This document shows positions 1-6,741 of a stretch of 59,803 nucleotides of DNA, one piece after another. The stretch's first letter is position 1, and each line of letters begins with the position of its first letter. Made by a program: the position numbers and the translations under genes. Source of the stretch: a virus; the IMG/VR virus record IMGVR_UViG_3300033993_001438, positions 1 to 59,803 of that record, one strand, 5' to 3'. Below the pieces are notes generated by a model. The model was not told the origin of the DNA, ran no database searches, and was given only the letters and a program-made list of their open reading frames with translations.

Positions 1-132
1 CTTTTTGTACAGCGGCGACACAAACTGGTTCGGGTCTTTGACGCGAACCGTGTCTCCCTCAATCGGCTCCCACTCATCGGCATAACCAGCGGATGCAGGA
101 GACGGCTCGTTGGCGTCATTTGGTGTAGTCAT
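1..132 (-). CDS. Small hypothetical protein, cut by the window edge
   Basis: Starts at ATG 132 behind a strong GAGGAG ribosome site and reads 44 codons to position 1 (begins MTTPNDANEPSPASAG, ends FVSPLYKK). It is acidic and soluble, with no recognised domain. If the molecule is circular, the next codon (complement of the last three bases, 59803-59801) is TGA, giving a complete 44-residue protein. It is the last gene of the leftward run of tiny genes. Function unknown. Confidence 0.7.
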   Translation of the reverse strand, partial: MTTPNDANEPSPASAGYADEWEPIEGDTVRVKDPNQFVSPLYKK

Positions 133-142
133 GTTTTCTCCT

Positions 143-157
143 CGCCGCTCCTGATCC
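143..157 (-). repeat. 15-bp leader repeat shared by two small genes
   Basis: The minus-strand sequence GGATCAGGAGCGGCG lies just upstream of the gene starting at 132 and recurs exactly at 817-831, upstream of the gene starting at 812. It contains the AGGAG ribosome site. The longer identity suggests that these leader and start cassettes were copied during expansion of the small genes. Confidence 0.6.
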
Positions 158-171
158 GTAGCGTTCGCCAA

Positions 172-405
172 CTAGCCAACAACCACGCCGGTGTATTTTT
201 CCGTCTCCGCGAGCAGTTCTTCGGCTCTCTTGACAGCCAAGTGCCTGTCCTCAAACCACTGCTCAAAAGACTCGGCGTTGTCTTGTCCGCGACCCTTCTT
301 TGGGAAGCCGTCAGACAAGACGCCGTCCAACATCGACGCGACCGACCGCAGTTGCGCCCGCAGGCTGCAAATCGTTTCAGTCATTTCTGCTTCGGCATGT
401 GTCAT
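172..405 (-). CDS. Small charged hypothetical protein (77 aa)
   Basis: Start chosen at ATG 405 (MTHAEAEMTETICSL) because AAAGGAG sits at good spacing before it. An upstream in-frame ATG at 450 lacks such a site. The protein is acidic and predicted helical, with a mid-section GFPKKGRGQDNAESFEQWF motif and an ERHLAVKRAEELLAE-like amphipathic C-terminal half. No family recognised. It belongs to the leftward run of tiny accessory genes. Confidence 0.65.
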   Translation of the reverse strand: MTHAEAEMTETICSLRAQLRSVASMLDGVLSDGFPKKGRGQDNAESFEQWFEDRHLAVKRAEELLAETEKYTGVVVG

Positions 406-557
406 CGCTTTCTCCTTTGTTGTTTCTGCCACGCCAGTGATTTTACTCATGCCTTGTCAAGCGTAAACCTTGGCGAACCAACGGATGCAGCGGACAGCGT
501 TGCATCGTCTTTAGGCATGGTGAGTCCTTTCATCGCTGCCGCTGATCCTGCGTGTTC

Positions 558-812
558 TCAGCCCAGCCGTTCCAGCAACCCGCGAAGGGTTGCAATGTCT
601 TTCCTGCCAACGTCTCCGATCTGACTGTTGTCCTCGCACCATTGCAGCCAAGACAAGTCTCTCTCAATCGCCTCCCGCTCCTCGTCGGTGAGCCGCAGCC
701 GTTCGATCTCCCTCGCGGCGTCATGGCACACCCAGTAGCGTTCCTCATCATCTGTGCCGATGAGGTTCGCTGGTGCCAGCCGCAGTCGGTCGCAGATGTC
801 CACCTTGCTCAT
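558..812 (-). CDS. Small helical protein, member of an in-genome family (84 aa)
   Basis: Start at ATG 812 (MSKVDICDRLRLAP) with AGGAG upstream. An ATG 13 codons earlier has no ribosome site. The C-terminal half carries AAREIERLRLTDEEREAIERD and ends LRGLLERLG. The same pattern (EIERLR, RLTDEER, RGLLER) recurs in the protein at 1130-1372, so the two look like diverged duplicates. Function unknown; this kind of short charged helical protein is common in phage early regions. Confidence 0.7.
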   Translation of the reverse strand: MSKVDICDRLRLAPANLIGTDDEERYWVCHDAAREIERLRLTDEEREAIERDLSWLQWCEDNSQIGDVGRKDIATLRGLLERLG

Positions 813-837
813 GTTTCGCCGCTCCTGATCCTTCACG

Positions 838-1059
838 TTATGCCCCAGCATCCGCCGCCGCGTCGATCAGCGCTTTGCCGAGCAGCCTTGCCAACTCCGG
901 AGACACCGTGAAACGAATGTTTCCAAAATGCTCCTTGCTTGCAGCGTCCGGCGTGCAGACCCCAACGCAGCCCAGCCCGTCGCCGTCAGGGCCAACCTCA
1001 ATGCAAGCTCCGCAGGCGTCGTCGTAGATTCGGCGGCTAAGTTCCACGCTGTATGCCAT
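838..1059 (-). CDS. Small hypothetical protein (73 aa)
   Basis: Start at ATG 1059 (MAYSVELSRRIYDDACGACIEVG) directly after AAAGGAGAAAGGA. The longer open frame upstream is arginine-rich shadow sequence. Contains three cysteines in a central glycine-rich stretch (ACGACIEVGPDGDGLGCVGV) and a C-terminal helix (PELARLLGKALIDAAADAG). No family recognised. It sits in the run of small co-directional genes. Confidence 0.65.
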   Translation of the reverse strand: MAYSVELSRRIYDDACGACIEVGPDGDGLGCVGVCTPDAASKEHFGNIRFTVSPELARLLGKALIDAAADAGA

Positions 1060-1129
1060 TCCTTTCTCCTTTTGTGAATCCACCCGGCATAACCACGCGA
1101 TGCTGCGGACGAGCCGCTGATCGCATCGC

Positions 1130-1372
1130 TCACTTCGTCCGCTCCAGCAGCCCCCGCACCACTCGCTCGGTGAAGTCCACGCAACGGTACGATGCGTCCT
1201 CCGCGACACCATGCAGAACATCCCGCTCCTCGTCGGTGAGTCGCACCGTTTCGCGCCCATCTACTGCACCGTTTCGCAGCCGCTCAATCTCATTTGCGGC
1301 CCGCTCGCAAAGCGTGTCAACGACCTTGCTGGAGTAAGCCCGGTCGCGCAGCTGTTGGACGATGTCTGTCAC
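1130..1372 (-). CDS. Small helical protein, paralogue of the 558-812 product (80 aa)
   Basis: GTG start at 1372 chosen because GTG overlaps the TGA of the upstream gene (GTGA) and GGAG lies 8 bases before it. Sequence features: ANEIERLRNG, VRLTDEERDVLHG and a C-terminal RGLLERTK, matching the order of motifs in the protein at 558-812. Probably a tandem-duplicated family with one gene inserted between the copies. Function unknown. Confidence 0.65.
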   Translation of the reverse strand: MTDIVQQLRDRAYSSKVVDTLCERAANEIERLRNGAVDGRETVRLTDEERDVLHGVAEDASYRCVDFTERVVRGLLERTK

Positions 1373-1578
1373 AGATCGCACTCCAGCAGGCCGGCAGGGA
1401 TCATGTTGCGGATCGTCTCTGCGAGGTCCATCGCTTCGCTGTCGGCGTCACTGTGCTTGACAAGAGATCGGCACTTGTTGTCGATGTCTGACAAGGCCCG
1501 CAACGCCTGATGGCCGGACAGCGCAGCATGAAACTCATAGTCGTCGTCAGGCAGCGTGAAGTTTAGCGAGGCGCGCAT
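1369..1578 (-). CDS. Conserved phage-type hypothetical protein (69 aa)
   Basis: Start ATG 1578 with GGAG six bases upstream; an upstream TTG at 1590 is less likely. Begins MRASLNFTLPDDDYEFHAALSG, then ALRALSDIDNKCRSLVKHSD. The 'LPDDxxEFxxA...' opening is familiar from small phage and prophage proteins of unknown function, though I cannot name the family. Coupled to the next gene by a GTGA overlap. Confidence 0.7.
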   Translation of the reverse strand: MRASLNFTLPDDDYEFHAALSGHQALRALSDIDNKCRSLVKHSDADSEAMDLAETIRNMIPAGLLECDL

Positions 1579-1664
1579 GGTGGACTCCAAAGGTTAACGA
1601 GAAGCAAAAGCGCGGCCAGCACCGCGTAGAAGTAAAGGTCCGGCATTGTGTCGATGTAATTCAT
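1563..1664 (-). CDS. Tiny membrane protein (33 aa)
   Basis: ATG 1664 overlaps the TGA of the preceding gene (ATGA), the coupling used throughout this genome. Reads MNYIDTMPDLYFYAVLAALL then LLVNLWSPPCAPR. Residues 11-26 form one hydrophobic segment. Its end overlaps the start of the 1369-1578 gene by 16 bases. Likely a single-span membrane peptide; role unknown. Confidence 0.45.
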   Translation of the reverse strand: MNYIDTMPDLYFYAVLAALLLLVNLWSPPCAPR

Positions 1665-1927
1665 GGCCAGTTGGGGTACAGCAGTACGCCGCACCGCGTC
1701 TCAGGGTCAAGCACCTCCACCGCGGCGGTGCGTGGGAATGTCGCACTTACAAGGGCGCAGATTTCGTCATACGGCAGGGCGTCCAGGACCTCCGCATGCT
1801 CATCCGCCCAGGTCTGCACGGTCGCGTGATCGCACGCAAACCCGGGGTCCTCGTCGCCGCAGTTGAGCCACAGCCGCATGGAAAACCGCGGCTGATGGAT
1901 CATTACCATGTTCTCCCTAACTACCAT
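1661..1927 (-). CDS. Small hypothetical protein (88 aa)
   Basis: Start ATG 1927 (MVVRENMVMIHQPRFSMRLW) with a perfect AAGGAGGT site six bases upstream. The open frame upstream to 1990 has no ribosome site. It has an aromatic N-terminus, then NCGDEDPGFACDHATVQTW and DALPYDEICALVSATFPR. No family recognised. Its start overlaps the end of the coiled-coil protein gene upstream. Confidence 0.7.
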   Translation of the reverse strand: MVVRENMVMIHQPRFSMRLWLNCGDEDPGFACDHATVQTWADEHAEVLDALPYDEICALVSATFPRTAAVEVLDPETRCGVLLYPNWP

Positions 1928-2048
1928 GATGGACCTCCTTGGTGTCCTTGCAGTAGTAACCATCCCCGGGGACCTCTCCCCAGGAATCAACCAGGCTCTT
2001 TCGGAGCCTTGCGACCTCTGCCTCTAGGGCTCGGATCACACTTGTCAT
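1917..2048 (-). CDS. Small coiled-coil protein (43 aa)
   Basis: From ATG 2048 the frame reads MTSVIRALEAEVARLRKSLV then DSWGEVPGDGYYCKDTKEVHHGS, a clear heptad-type helix followed by an aromatic tail. In-frame residues upstream (LTERLERSERRAAE) extend the helix back to a TTG at 2090, so the protein may be 57 aa. It overlaps the 3' end of the nuclease-like gene in another frame (1987-2048). Probably a small oligomeric accessory protein; function unknown. Confidence 0.5.
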   Translation of the reverse strand: MTSVIRALEAEVARLRKSLVDSWGEVPGDGYYCKDTKEVHHGS

Positions 2049-2649
2049 CTCCGCCGCCCGCCTCTCCGAACGCTCCAGACGCTCCGTCAACCCACTGCAG
2101 GCCGGAGGTGGAGAACAGCAGCTCGCAGAGCTGAGAGGCGGGCCGGAGGAACTTGGAAGGGGCGACGAGGGTGGGCATGGCGAACCCTCGCATGCTGTCA
2201 AAGACGACACGCTCCTGCCAAGATCCGTCGCGGTCGATTGCGCAAAGCCACACCCAGTGACCCGTGACCTGCGAGATGTAGACCCAGGCGAACGGCTGCT
2301 CGCCTCGCCTGAGGCCGGTGACGTCATCGACAAAGACGGTGTCATAGGGGAAGTCTTCCGGTCCGGTGAACTCAAGGTTGCGGAGCTTTATTTCGATGGC
2401 CACCGCCGCCACTGCGTCCGGGGTTGGACAGAAGTCCGCTCTTGGATTGTGGTCCGGGAGGACGAGCTTGACCCCGTTTGCGACAGCGCGACCGTGGGTC
2501 GTCCTCATCTGGGCCACCCACTTGCCCTCGGCCTGGTGGGCTTTGCCCAGGACTGCCAGGAACTTCTCCTTGGACCATCCTTTCGATGTTGATTTGCCGG
2601 ACGCGGGCTGCCCTCCTGGCGATTTCCGCGGGCCCCATTTCTTTGGCAT
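1987..2649 (-). CDS. Putative PD-(D/E)XK-type nuclease (220 aa)
   Basis: Start ATG 2649 (MPKKWGPRKSPGG) behind GGGAGG. A basic Gly/Ser/Lys-rich N-terminus (1-28) precedes the core. Around residues 72-88, 'ADFCPTPD...AIEIKLRN' gives D72, E86 and K88 in the order of a PD-(D/E)XK active site, followed by PEDFPYDTVFVDD and a strand pair FAWVYISQVTGHWVW. I infer a DNA nuclease; other metal-binding folds are possible. Its first 278 bases overlap the HTH gene upstream out of frame, an unusually long overlap. It belongs with the helicase, SSB and annealase set. Confidence 0.5.
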   Translation of the reverse strand: MPKKWGPRKSPGGQPASGKSTSKGWSKEKFLAVLGKAHQAEGKWVAQMRTTHGRAVANGVKLVLPDHNPRADFCPTPDAVAAVAIEIKLRNLEFTGPEDFPYDTVFVDDVTGLRRGEQPFAWVYISQVTGHWVWLCAIDRDGSWQERVVFDSMRGFAMPTLVAPSKFLRPASQLCELLFSTSGLQWVDGASGAFGEAGGGDDKCDPSPRGRGRKAPKEPG

Positions 2650-3007
2650 CGATGTCCTCCCAAAGCTCCGTGCTAAGCGGCTCTGCCCTGCGGATGTCCG
2701 ATGACCTCCGCTCGCAATCCGCAACCTGGTCCACCGTGACCCTGAACGCACGGGCGATGTCAGCGTGGGTACGATCCGGATAGCCAAGACTCAGGACGAT
2801 CAGCCGGTCCCGGCTCGGCAGGCGATGCCTCCGCAGCAGGGCGACCATCTTCTTGCCGACGTCCGGGCTCAGATCTAGCGACTCCCACACCTTGCGGGCC
2901 GGCTCCCGGTTGACGAACACCCGCCTCCAGATGTCCGGCGCCACCGCGAGGGGCACGCCCAAAGAACCAATCCTTAACTCTTGTCCACAGCGAACGCTTA
3001 GGCTCAT
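2372..3007 (-). CDS. Helix-turn-helix DNA-binding protein (211 aa)
   Basis: Start ATG 3007 (MSLSVRCGQELRIG) directly behind AGGAGGAGG. Residues about 50-125 look like a sigma-region-4 or regulator-type HTH: LPSRDRLIVLSLGYPDRTHA, DIARAFRVTVDQVADCE, then an IDAKEMGPAEIARRAARVRQ segment. The last 70 residues are Pro/Gly/Arg-rich and lie antiphase over the nuclease-like gene, so the functional part may end near residue 145. It could be a transcription regulator or a terminase-like DNA binder. Overlaps both neighbours. Confidence 0.55.
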   Translation of the reverse strand: MSLSVRCGQELRIGSLGVPLAVAPDIWRRVFVNREPARKVWESLDLSPDVGKKMVALLRRHRLPSRDRLIVLSLGYPDRTHADIARAFRVTVDQVADCERRSSDIRRAEPLSTELWEDIDAKEMGPAEIARRAARVRQINIERMVQGEVPGSPGQSPPGRGQVGGPDEDDPRSRCRKRGQARPPGPQSKSGLLSNPGRSGGGGHRNKAPQP

Positions 3008-3110
3008 GGTCCTCCTCCTGAGGGGCGAAAGGGAAGGCTTCGTCAATCCTGAACACCGCAGCGATCTCATCGACCGTGTCCTGCAAGAGAGCGTCGGCGC
3101 GCCTTTTCAC
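2760..3110 (-). CDS. Uncertain overlapping ORF with a plausible N-terminal half
   Basis: From GTG 3110 the frame gives VKRRADALLQDTVDEIAAVF then RIDEAFPFAPQEEDHEPKRS and LWTRVKDWFFG, which reads like real protein. The remaining 60 residues are Gly/Pro/Arg-rich shadow of the HTH gene. It bridges the gap between the helicase stop and the HTH start and overlaps both. It may be a short gene, or the N-terminal part of the HTH protein joined by a -1 slip or hidden by a sequence error. No ribosome site is visible. Confidence 0.35.
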   Translation of the reverse strand: MKRRADALLQDTVDEIAAVFRIDEAFPFAPQEEDHEPKRSLWTRVKDWFFGRAPRGGAGHLEAGVRQPGAGPQGVGVARSEPGRRQEDGRPAAEASPAEPGPADRPESWLSGSYPR

Positions 3111-4608
3111 GGTGGAAGAATGACTTCTGCCATCCCTTGATGTTGGTCTGCCGTAACGCCCAGTCGATGTATCCATCGTCCAGTTCCCCCATGCGGCGAC
3201 CCGCGTTCCGCCCACGCAGCGGGCAGCGGTACTCGCTGATGCACTTCTTCTTGCCAACAAGCTCAACGTCATGGCCGTGCAGCGTGCCGGTCGCCTGGCC
3301 CGTCATGCCGCGGAGCGATTCCTCAAGCAGCTTGGCCTTGCGAACGTCGTCGGCCGCCTGGGCCAGGAGGTCGCCGGGATCCTCGGCGTCGCCTTCCTCG
3401 GCCCGCTTGCGGGCACGGATGACAACCTCCTTGTCCTCGTCGTCCTTGGCGAACATGTCCACCGCCGTGACGATGGAGTGGTCCTCCGTGGTCCCGGTGA
3501 TGTCCACAATCTTGAACCAGGGCTTATCGCCGGATGCGATAGACAGCAGCCTCGCGGCAACGCCCTCCATGCCTGGTGCAGACAGCTCGTCGCGGCCATC
3601 CACATCACCAGGGGCCGGGCGGGTTGCCCGTCCGATGACCTGCTTGAACAGCACCCGGCTGCGTGTCGGCCGGAACATGAACACCGTCCGCGTGACCGGG
3701 GCATCGAAGCCCATGGTTGCGATCTGGCAGTTGCAGAGCAGGTCGATCTCTCCGTTGCGGTACCTGTTGATGACCAGGTTCCTCTCGTCGTCGCTCTGGA
3801 TCCGCGTGTCGCCAACGATGTACGCCGCCCGCATGCCGTAGGCGTTCTGCGCCAGCTCTGCCAGGGACATGGCGGTGCGAACGCCAGGCAGGAACGCCAG
3901 GGCCGCACCGACGCGTTCCTTCTGGACGATCAGGCACATCTGGTGCAGCGGGCGAGCGGCGCCGAGGACCAGGTCCAGGTCGCCGGCCGAGAGGTCGCCG
4001 CCGGTAACCTTGACGTTCTTGGTGTCCAGCCCATCCACGCGGACAACCTTGGCCCGCGGCGACAGGCACCACCCCTCCTCAATGCCACGCTTCAGGTCGT
4101 ACTCAAACGCGACCGTCTCGTAGAAGTCCATCAGCCGCCGGCCGTCCATGCGGAACGGCGTGGCCGTGAACCCAATGACGATCCCGCCGTGGGCCTGGAA
4201 GTCCCGCAGCATGGCCAGGACGGCCTCTGAGAACTGCGTGTGAGCCTCGTCAACGATGATCAGCCGGTACCCAAGGAATCGCTTGTACCGCTTCTCCTTG
4301 CCGGCCAGCAGCGACTTGACGCACGCCACCACCACGCGGCCCCCGTAGGAGCCCGCCCACTGGTTGGCCATTTCCACTTCCGTGTACTCGCCGGTCACGC
4401 GGTCGGCCGTGTCGGCGCACTGCCAGACCAGCTCACGCAGCGGTGCGATCACCAGCACCTTGCTGTTGCTGCACATCCGTGCCAGCAGGCTGAAGACCAC
4501 CGTCTTCCCTGCGCCAGTGAACAGGACGGCCAAGATCGCCTTGGCCCCCTGGGCAATCGCTGCAAGGATCCGCTCGCAGCACTCTTCCTGATAGTCTCTC
4601 GGCTTCAT
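3067..4608 (-). CDS. DEAD/DEAH superfamily II helicase (513 aa)
   Basis: Start ATG 4608 behind AAGGAGGG. Motifs: Q at 7, Walker A TGAGKT 31-36, DEAH 120-123, TAT 148-150, and a motif VI-like QVIGRATR 323-330, so an ATP-dependent SF2 nucleic-acid helicase. After the helicase core come an acidic linker (about 400-430) and a C-terminal segment, GRRMGELDDGYIDWALRQ, reminiscent of the short DUF3820/ExoX-like C-terminal module. It lies downstream of SSB, ERF and RecE-like genes, so a role in replication or recombination is likely. Its 3' end overlaps another frame. Confidence 0.9.
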   Translation of the reverse strand: MKPRDYQEECCERILAAIAQGAKAILAVLFTGAGKTVVFSLLARMCSNSKVLVIAPLRELVWQCADTADRVTGEYTEVEMANQWAGSYGGRVVVACVKSLLAGKEKRYKRFLGYRLIIVDEAHTQFSEAVLAMLRDFQAHGGIVIGFTATPFRMDGRRLMDFYETVAFEYDLKRGIEEGWCLSPRAKVVRVDGLDTKNVKVTGGDLSAGDLDLVLGAARPLHQMCLIVQKERVGAALAFLPGVRTAMSLAELAQNAYGMRAAYIVGDTRIQSDDERNLVINRYRNGEIDLLCNCQIATMGFDAPVTRTVFMFRPTRSRVLFKQVIGRATRPAPGDVDGRDELSAPGMEGVAARLLSIASGDKPWFKIVDITGTTEDHSIVTAVDMFAKDDEDKEVVIRARKRAEEGDAEDPGDLLAQAADDVRKAKLLEESLRGMTGQATGTLHGHDVELVGKKKCISEYRCPLRGRNAGRRMGELDDGYIDWALRQTNIKGWQKSFFHREKARRRSLAGHGR

Positions 4609-4629
4609 GTCGCCCTCCTTGTTGGCGGT

Positions 4630-4658
4630 GGCGCTGGGGGCATCCCACCCCCAGCGCC
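4630..4658 (-). promoter_or_regulatory. Perfect 11-bp hairpin between SSB and helicase
   Basis: GGCGCTGGGGG (4630-4640) and its exact complement (4648-4658) flank a 7-base loop in the 90-bp gap upstream of the helicase start. There is no T run on the minus strand, so this is not a classic terminator. It may be an attenuator, an RNA processing or stability element, or a weak terminator that lowers helicase expression relative to SSB. Confidence 0.5.
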
Positions 4659-4698
4659 GTAATCCGTTCGCCAGCCGGCCTCATGCCAGCACAGTGCC

Positions 4699-5028
4699 CT
4701 AGAACGCAGACTCCTCCTGCCGCTCGCGGGCACCACCCAGCAGCGTCAGCTCGCGGACCTGAAGGCCCACGTGCGTCCGCTTCTGGCCATCCTTCTCGTA
4801 CGTGCGGCTCTTGAGAGAGCCGATCACACAGATCGTCTTGCCGCGGGTCAGGTACTCAGACACCTGCCCAGGCCGCCAGTAGTCGCAGTCCAGGAACAAG
4901 ACCTCGCCGTCCTTGCGGCCGTTGACCGCAATGGCGAACGAGGCAACCTCGTTCTCACCGACCATCTTGACCTCGGCATCGCGCGTGAGATTGCCGACAA
5001 ACGTGCAGTTGTTGACTCCGCTAGCCAT
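4699..5028 (-). CDS. ssb: Single-stranded DNA-binding protein
   Basis: Reads MASGVNNCTFVGNLTRDAEV with a downstream VASFAIAVN strand and QVSEYLTRGKTICVIGSL, the order of strands in a bacterial SSB OB fold. About 109 residues, shorter than host SSBs, with a brief acidic tail ending EESAF in place of the usual DDDIPF tip. ATG 5028 is preferred (AGGAGG seven bases upstream); ATG 5034 is too close to the site. It overlaps the end of the ERF gene. It binds ssDNA during annealing and replication. Confidence 0.9.
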   Translation of the reverse strand: MASGVNNCTFVGNLTRDAEVKMVGENEVASFAIAVNGRKDGEVLFLDCDYWRPGQVSEYLTRGKTICVIGSLKSRTYEKDGQKRTHVGLQVRELTLLGGARERQEESAF

Positions 5029-5030
5029 CG

Positions 5031-5678
5031 TCATGCCTCCTGGAAACGTGTGGAAACCAACTCACTCATCCGGTCGAACACGGCGGGATCGCACACACGC
5101 TCGCTGACGCGGAGCTGGATGCGGTCCAGGGTCTTCTGGGCGTCGGCCATGGTCTTGGCCTTGTCGATCTCACCCTTCGCCAGGGCTTCGATCTGGAGGC
5201 TCTTGTCCGTCCGCTGCGGGACCTTGGCCTTTGCCTGCGGCATCGCCTTCTGGGCGTCGTCGTCGTCCTCAGCCCACGCCCCAACGAGGCCCAGCAGCAG
5301 GTACTTCTTGGCGTAGGTGTAGGCAGAGCCCAAGGACTGCATGTCCTTGCGCTCGTTGCCCTCCTTGTCCACGCCCAGGTACACCGGGCACAGGCTGGTG
5401 ACGAACTCGCCGCTGCTGTGCCGCAGCGTGCCAACAGCAATCCACTCGCCGCCGACACGCGTCAGGCAGACCTGCGGCAGAGGGAAGCCGTTCTGGTTGA
5501 GAGGCTCACGCAGGGCCTCGCAGATGTCGCTGTATCGCATGTAGCGATACTTGCCGAACTTGTTGTCGCCGCCCTTCTCAACGGCAGGGAACTTGGCCTG
5601 AGCCTTTACCAGCGCTCCGACCAGCGTCATCGTCTCCGGGCTCGTCGTCAGGCCCGGCAATCCATGGTCAACAATCAT
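5031..5678 (-). CDS. erf: ERF-family single-strand annealing protein (215 aa)
   Basis: Start ATG 5678 behind AGGAGG. Residues about 20-125 carry the ERF superfamily pattern: LVKAQAKFPAVEKGG, KYRYMRYSDICEALREPLNQ, and QSLGSAYTYAKKYLLLGLVG. The C-terminal third is Lys/Ala-rich and variable, as usual for the family. ERF proteins anneal complementary single strands in phage recombination or genome circularisation. Its neighbours, an SSB downstream and a RecE-like nuclease upstream (coupled by ATGA), form a standard recombination module. Confidence 0.9.
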   Translation of the reverse strand: MIVDHGLPGLTTSPETMTLVGALVKAQAKFPAVEKGGDNKFGKYRYMRYSDICEALREPLNQNGFPLPQVCLTRVGGEWIAVGTLRHSSGEFVTSLCPVYLGVDKEGNERKDMQSLGSAYTYAKKYLLLGLVGAWAEDDDDAQKAMPQAKAKVPQRTDKSLQIEALAKGEIDKAKTMADAQKTLDRIQLRVSERVCDPAVFDRMSELVSTRFQEA

Positions 5679-6550
5679 CGCCTTCCTCCTGTGAAAAACG
5701 CTGGGAACTCCAGCTCCAACTCCTCGTCGTCCTCAGGCGTCCTGTACTCGCCCAGCTGTCGTCGCAGCCGGATCTGGTCCAGGGTCACCCTGATCTGTTC
5801 GCGAGCCTCCTCAACCAGCTCGTCTGGGAGGGTCACCACTCGCACGCTGTGCGGCTTATGCGTCTGGGCGAAGATGAACCGCAGCTGGTGGTAGTCCCAA
5901 CCGCACGCCACCGCCGCATCCACGTACCAGGCGGCTTGCCAGAGGTAGCCGTAGAGGTCGCATGACCTCCACAGTTCCTTCCAGTCAGAGGATGTGGTCT
6001 TGTAGTCCCAGAGAAAGCCTTCGGTCACGCCGTCGGCCAACGCCTTGCGCTTGTGGCCGTGCGAGTCCTCATGCCTAAACGTGGCCTGCATGTCCTTGGT
6101 GGCCTCAAGGATCTCGCGGGCACGCTTGTTCTTCAGCGTGTTCTCAACGATCCGGTTGAGCTTCCACCAGTCGCCGGCCGACACTTCCAGGCGGCCCTGG
6201 TTCTGCTCCTTCCACTCCGTGTACGCCTTGCCGCGGCGGGCCCCGTTCGACAGGACCTCCTCCGGCGGGATCACGTAGCGGTCTTCCAGCCGAACGCCGG
6301 CCACCACCATGGGAATGGCACGGTCCACCATCGATCCAAAGTCTGTCCCGGCGTTGCCGCTGAACAGACGTTCCCCGTTGTCCAGCGCCTCCTGGGCGAG
6401 CCCGCCGCCCTTGAAGACGGAGTGGGCAAACGAACGCGTCAGGTACCCGTCATCCACCCGGTAGGCCGCGTCGATGGCGTCCTGGTCCAGGAGTTTGCCG
6501 TTTGTGGAATCCAGGCAACCTGGGGTGTATGATCCAAAAGCGACGGTCAT
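5675..6550 (-). CDS. RecE/Cas4-like PD-(D/E)XK exonuclease (291 aa)
   Basis: Start ATG 6550 behind GGGAGG. The active-site signature is ALADGVTEGFLWDYKTTSS, giving D173, D182 and K184, followed by a QAAWYVDAAV helix (about 210), as in RecE, Cas4 and YqaJ-like nucleases. The N-terminal part has AGTDFGSMVDRAI, the region that usually supplies a metal-ligand histidine; no histidine is seen there. Paired with ERF and SSB, it should resect DNA ends to make ssDNA for annealing. Confidence 0.8.
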   Translation of the reverse strand: MTVAFGSYTPGCLDSTNGKLLDQDAIDAAYRVDDGYLTRSFAHSVFKGGGLAQEALDNGERLFSGNAGTDFGSMVDRAIPMVVAGVRLEDRYVIPPEEVLSNGARRGKAYTEWKEQNQGRLEVSAGDWWKLNRIVENTLKNKRAREILEATKDMQATFRHEDSHGHKRKALADGVTEGFLWDYKTTSSDWKELWRSCDLYGYLWQAAWYVDAAVACGWDYHQLRFIFAQTHKPHSVRVVTLPDELVEEAREQIRVTLDQIRLRRQLGEYRTPEDDEELELEFPAFFTGGRR

Positions 6551-6741
6551 CGGATCACCTCCCTCAGGCAGACGACAGCCTGGCGGGGGAAACCGATGAC
6601 GAGCAGCGTGAGGGCTGCGCCGCAGAGGATGGATGCAGAGGCGGCTAGAATGCCAAGCCTCAGGGCGGTGCTAGCCAACTGAGCTAGTTGCCCTGAGTGC
6701 TTGACAGAGCCGCAAAATGCGGAACTGTCAGGTATAGCCAT
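6547..6741 (-). CDS. Small hydrophobic protein (64 aa)
   Basis: ATG 6741 has GGAG six bases upstream, and its stop overlaps the nuclease start (ATGA), which supports translation. The middle reads LGILAASASILCGAALTLLV, one transmembrane helix (about 28-49). The start shares a CATG with the divergent integrase start. Part of the gene is the tRNA-like sequence described separately, so the ORF may be partly accidental. Confidence 0.5.
   Translation of the reverse strand: MAIPDSSAFCGSVKHSGQLAQLASTALRLGILAASASILCGAALTLLVIGFPRQAVVCLREVIR
6660..6693 (-). other. tRNA 5'-half-like sequence, candidate attP core
   Basis: On the minus strand the 34 bases begin GGGCAAC (acceptor-like), then TAGCTCAGTTGGCTAG, an exact D-arm box, then CACCGCCCTGA, an anticodon-stem start. 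Two bases expected in the D stem are missing, and the 3' half of a tRNA is absent, so it is a fragment. It sits 47 bases upstream of the integrase ATG. tRNA genes are common integrase targets, so I infer an attachment-site core; chance resemblance inside a coding ORF is the alternative. Confidence 0.4.

Noticed and set aside
6701-6738. TTGACA near the integrase as a promoter -35
   Set aside because: No acceptable -10 at 16-18 bases; the nearest TATAGC is 26 bases downstream, so not scored as a promoter.
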